NCBI GenBank assembly: GCA_903907305.1
Contig: CAIVNT010000483.1
Coordinates: 1-9,144 of the forward strand
Source: an uncultured Ignavibacteriota bacterium
Lineage (GTDB): Bacteria; Bacteroidota; Ignavibacteria; UBA10030; UBA8401
Direction of reading: 5' to 3'
DNA length: 9,144 nt
Positions 7,222 through 9,144 of this stretch are shown piece by piece. Each line of letters starts with the position of its first letter. The first letter of the stretch is position 1. Under the pieces are notes generated by a model. That model had not been told where the DNA came from, ran no database searches, and saw only the letters and a list, made by a program, of their open reading frames with translations. Made by a program: the position numbers and the translations under genes.

Positions 7222-9144
7222 TGAGAATGACAGTAAGAAATTTGATAATGCGCTCTGTGCTGATGTTTTGTCTGTGCGTTATTACAACCTATTCCCAGGA
7301 AGAACATTACAATCACGGCGAACTGAACTGGAAGTCGATCGAGACGGCGCATTTCTTCGTTCATTTCCATCAGGGAGCGGAGCGAACGGCAAATGTTATC
7401 GCAAAAGTTGCCGAAGATATCTATGGACCGGTCACCACACTCTATCAGCATGAGCCGGATCATAAAGTGAATTTCGTTATCAAGGATTATGACGATTACT
7501 CCAACGGTGCAGCATATTTCTTTGATAACAAGATCGAGATATGGGCGCCGTCCCTCGATTTCATCTTCCGCGGCTCGCATAACTGGCTCCGGAATGTGAT
7601 CACGCATGAGTTTACGCACATTATTCAGATCCAAACCTCCATGAAGTTCGGCAGGCGTTTTCCGGGATTCTATTTCCAGTGGCTCAATTATGAAGAGGAA
7701 CGCCGTCAGGACGTGCTCTACGGATATCCAAATACTGTTGTGTCGTATCCCATTTCCGGTTTTATCATCCCCAGTTGGTTTGCAGAAGGGGTGGCGCAGT
7801 ATAACAGACCGGAATTGAGTTATGACAAATGGGATTCACACCGCGATATGATCCTTCGTTCATACGTGCTCGATTCCGCGATGCTTTCGTGGAGCGAGAT
7901 GAGTGTCTTCGGCAAAACGTCGCTTGGCAATGAGTCGTCCTACAATGCAGGATTCGCACTGACAAAATTCATCTCCGAACGGTATGGACAGGATGCCATC
8001 CCGAAGATCGCAAAAAATATCTCCCGTGTGAATAATGTGACGATCGATCAGGCGATTGAGCTTGCGTTAGGAATGAACGGACAGTCACTGTATCAGGAAT
8101 GGAAAGATACGATTACTGCGCAATATTTCAGCAGGACAAAAGGGATAGCATCCAATCTTGTTGAAGGCAAAAATTTTATCCTTGATGACGACAGTGTCAT
8201 TATTGCGGGACCGGGATTTGCGAATTTGTATTCGGCATTCTCTCCTGAGGGCAAGCGTCTGGCGTATGCATCGAACGGTGAGATGGATTATTTGGGTACG
8301 TCCGGTTTGGTTGTTGGAAACTTTACAACAAAAAAATCAGAAACAGTCGTCATCGGCGTCCGTTCACAGATCTCATGGTCGCCGAACGGGAATAAATTAT
8401 ATTACACAAAACATTCTCATGAAAATCCGAACGGTTCGGAGATCTCGGACATCTATTCTTACGATCTGAAGGAAGAGGAAGAGACCCGCATTACGTACGG
8501 ACGGCGGGCTATCTCTGCCTGTGTGTCGCCGGACGGAGTTTCGCTGGTCTTTACCTATGAAGGGGACGGAACGGTGAATGTTGGAAGAGTGGACAGTGCC
8601 GGAAATAATTTCCGCCAGCTGACGGATTTCCGCAACGGCGAACAATCCTATAATCCTCACTGGTCCCCGGAAGGAAGTATGATCGTTTTCGGATATTCCG
8701 TGAAGGATGGACAGGATGTTGCGTGGGTTCGGAGTGACAGCGGGAAAGTGACATTCATCGAAGCGGGCGATGATGATGCGCGGGATCCGATCTTTACTCC
8801 TGACGGCAAGGGGATCATTTTCGCTTCAGATCGGACAGGGATATTTAATTTGTATCAAAAGGATCTGAAATCTGGTTCGGTTGTGCAATTGACGAATGTT
8901 CTCGGCGGAGCATTCATGCCGTCGGCGGATCAGAATGGCGCGATCGCATATTCCTTATACACATCCAAAGGATATAAACTGAAGATGTTGGATCATCCTT
9001 CGCCGTCCGATTTTTCAACGTCATCATACGTGTACCGGCGTCCTGTCGCGAAGACGGAGATCGATTCTGCTCTTCCGCGCAATCGGTTCGATTTTACAGC
9101 ACTTCGAAATTATAATGACAACGATCTACCGCAGGCAGAAGCAA
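7221..9144 (+). CDS. HEFTH metallopeptidase fused to TolB/PD40 beta-propeller, 3'-truncated
   Basis: The ATG at 7221 shares its A with the TAA of the preceding gene (TAATG), so translation is probably coupled; a second in-frame ATG at 7227 is possible. The frame is open for 641 codons to the window edge with no stop. The N-terminus looks like a Sec signal peptide with likely cleavage after T-Y-S (23-25) before Gln26; no lipobox is seen. A gluzincin (M1-like) metallopeptidase domain follows. His129-Glu130-Phe-Thr-His133 is the zinc site, and W-F-A-E-G-V-A-Q-Y (186-194) places Glu189 as the likely third ligand, about 60 residues on. From about residue 335, TolB/PD40-type blades repeat with S-P-x-G cores at 341-344, 387-390 (W-S-P-N-G at 386), 436-439, 481-485 (W-S-P-E-G) and 525-529 (F-T-P-D-G), plus a degenerate blade near 566-573. 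Proteins of this architecture in related bacteria often continue into a C-terminal outer-membrane barrel-like region, which cannot be seen here. Likely periplasmic or outer-membrane; the substrate is unknown. Confidence 0.85.
   Translation, partial: MRMTVRNLIMRSVLMFCLCVITTYSQEEHYNHGELNWKSIETAHFFVHFHQGAERTANVIAKVAEDIYGPVTTLYQHEPDHKVNFVIKDYDDYSNGAAYFFDNKIEIWAPSLDFIFRGSHNWLRNVITHEFTHIIQIQTSMKFGRRFPGFYFQWLNYEEERRQDVLYGYPNTVVSYPISGFIIPSWFAEGVAQYNRPELSYDKWDSHRDMILRSYVLDSAMLSWSEMSVFGKTSLGNESSYNAGFALTKFISERYGQDAIPKIAKNISRVNNVTIDQAIELALGMNGQSLYQEWKDTITAQYFSRTKGIASNLVEGKNFILDDDSVIIAGPGFANLYSAFSPEGKRLAYASNGEMDYLGTSGLVVGNFTTKKSETVVIGVRSQISWSPNGNKLYYTKHSHENPNGSEISDIYSYDLKEEEETRITYGRRAISACVSPDGVSLVFTYEGDGTVNVGRVDSAGNNFRQLTDFRNGEQSYNPHWSPEGSMIVFGYSVKDGQDVAWVRSDSGKVTFIEAGDDDARDPIFTPDGKGIIFASDRTGIFNLYQKDLKSGSVVQLTNVLGGAFMPSADQNGAIAYSLYTSKGYKLKMLDHPSPSDFSTSSYVYRRPVAKTEIDSALPRNRFDFTALRNYNDNDLPQAEA

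Noticed and set aside
7191..7634. 147-codon open frame on the - strand opposite the start of the metallopeptidase gene
   Set aside because: It overlaps the signal peptide and zinc-site region of a clearly coding gene, and its translation shows no recognisable domain.

Overview
The window holds four large genes, all on the + strand, packed almost end to end with only about 89 and 74 bases between the first three and a 1-base overlap between the last two. The layout and protein content point to a member of the Bacteroidota / Ignavibacteriota-Chlorobiota (FCB) group. Two genes belong to the outer-membrane attachment (sortase) complex of the type IX secretion system (T9SS), and two proteins end in a T9SS type A sorting domain (an N-[FW]-P-N-P-V start, beta-strands, and a K-[MI]-A-V-[IV]-[RK] end). 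GC content looks moderate, near 45-50% by eye. I cannot name a genus.

Layout: 1-2906 is the C-terminal ~968 residues of a PorU-type gingipain-fold (C25) sortase, with its 5' end outside the window. 2996-4108 is PorV, the outer-membrane shuttle barrel that pairs with PorU. 4109-4182 is a short gap with a strong GC-rich hairpin. 4183-7221 encodes a secreted 1012-residue protein with an M6 (immune inhibitor A-like) peptidase fold, an FG-GAP/VCBS-like propeller region and a T9SS sorting tail. Its zinc-binding HExxH is replaced by ASIGS, so it looks like a pseudo-peptidase. 7221-9144 begins a protein with an intact HEFTH gluzincin site followed by TolB/PD40-type beta-propeller blades; it runs off the right edge.

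How they fit together: T9SS cargo crosses the outer membrane with a C-terminal sorting domain, PorV receives it, and PorU cleaves the domain and attaches the cargo to the surface. The third gene product looks like such a cargo, lying directly downstream of the machinery that would process it. The fourth gene starts on the stop codon of the third, so the two are probably translated together. That gives an apparently dead metallopeptidase coupled to an apparently live one of a different family, which is the most unusual point in the window.

No tRNA, rRNA, CRISPR array, insertion sequence or phage gene was seen. No stretch over 300 bases lacks a gene.
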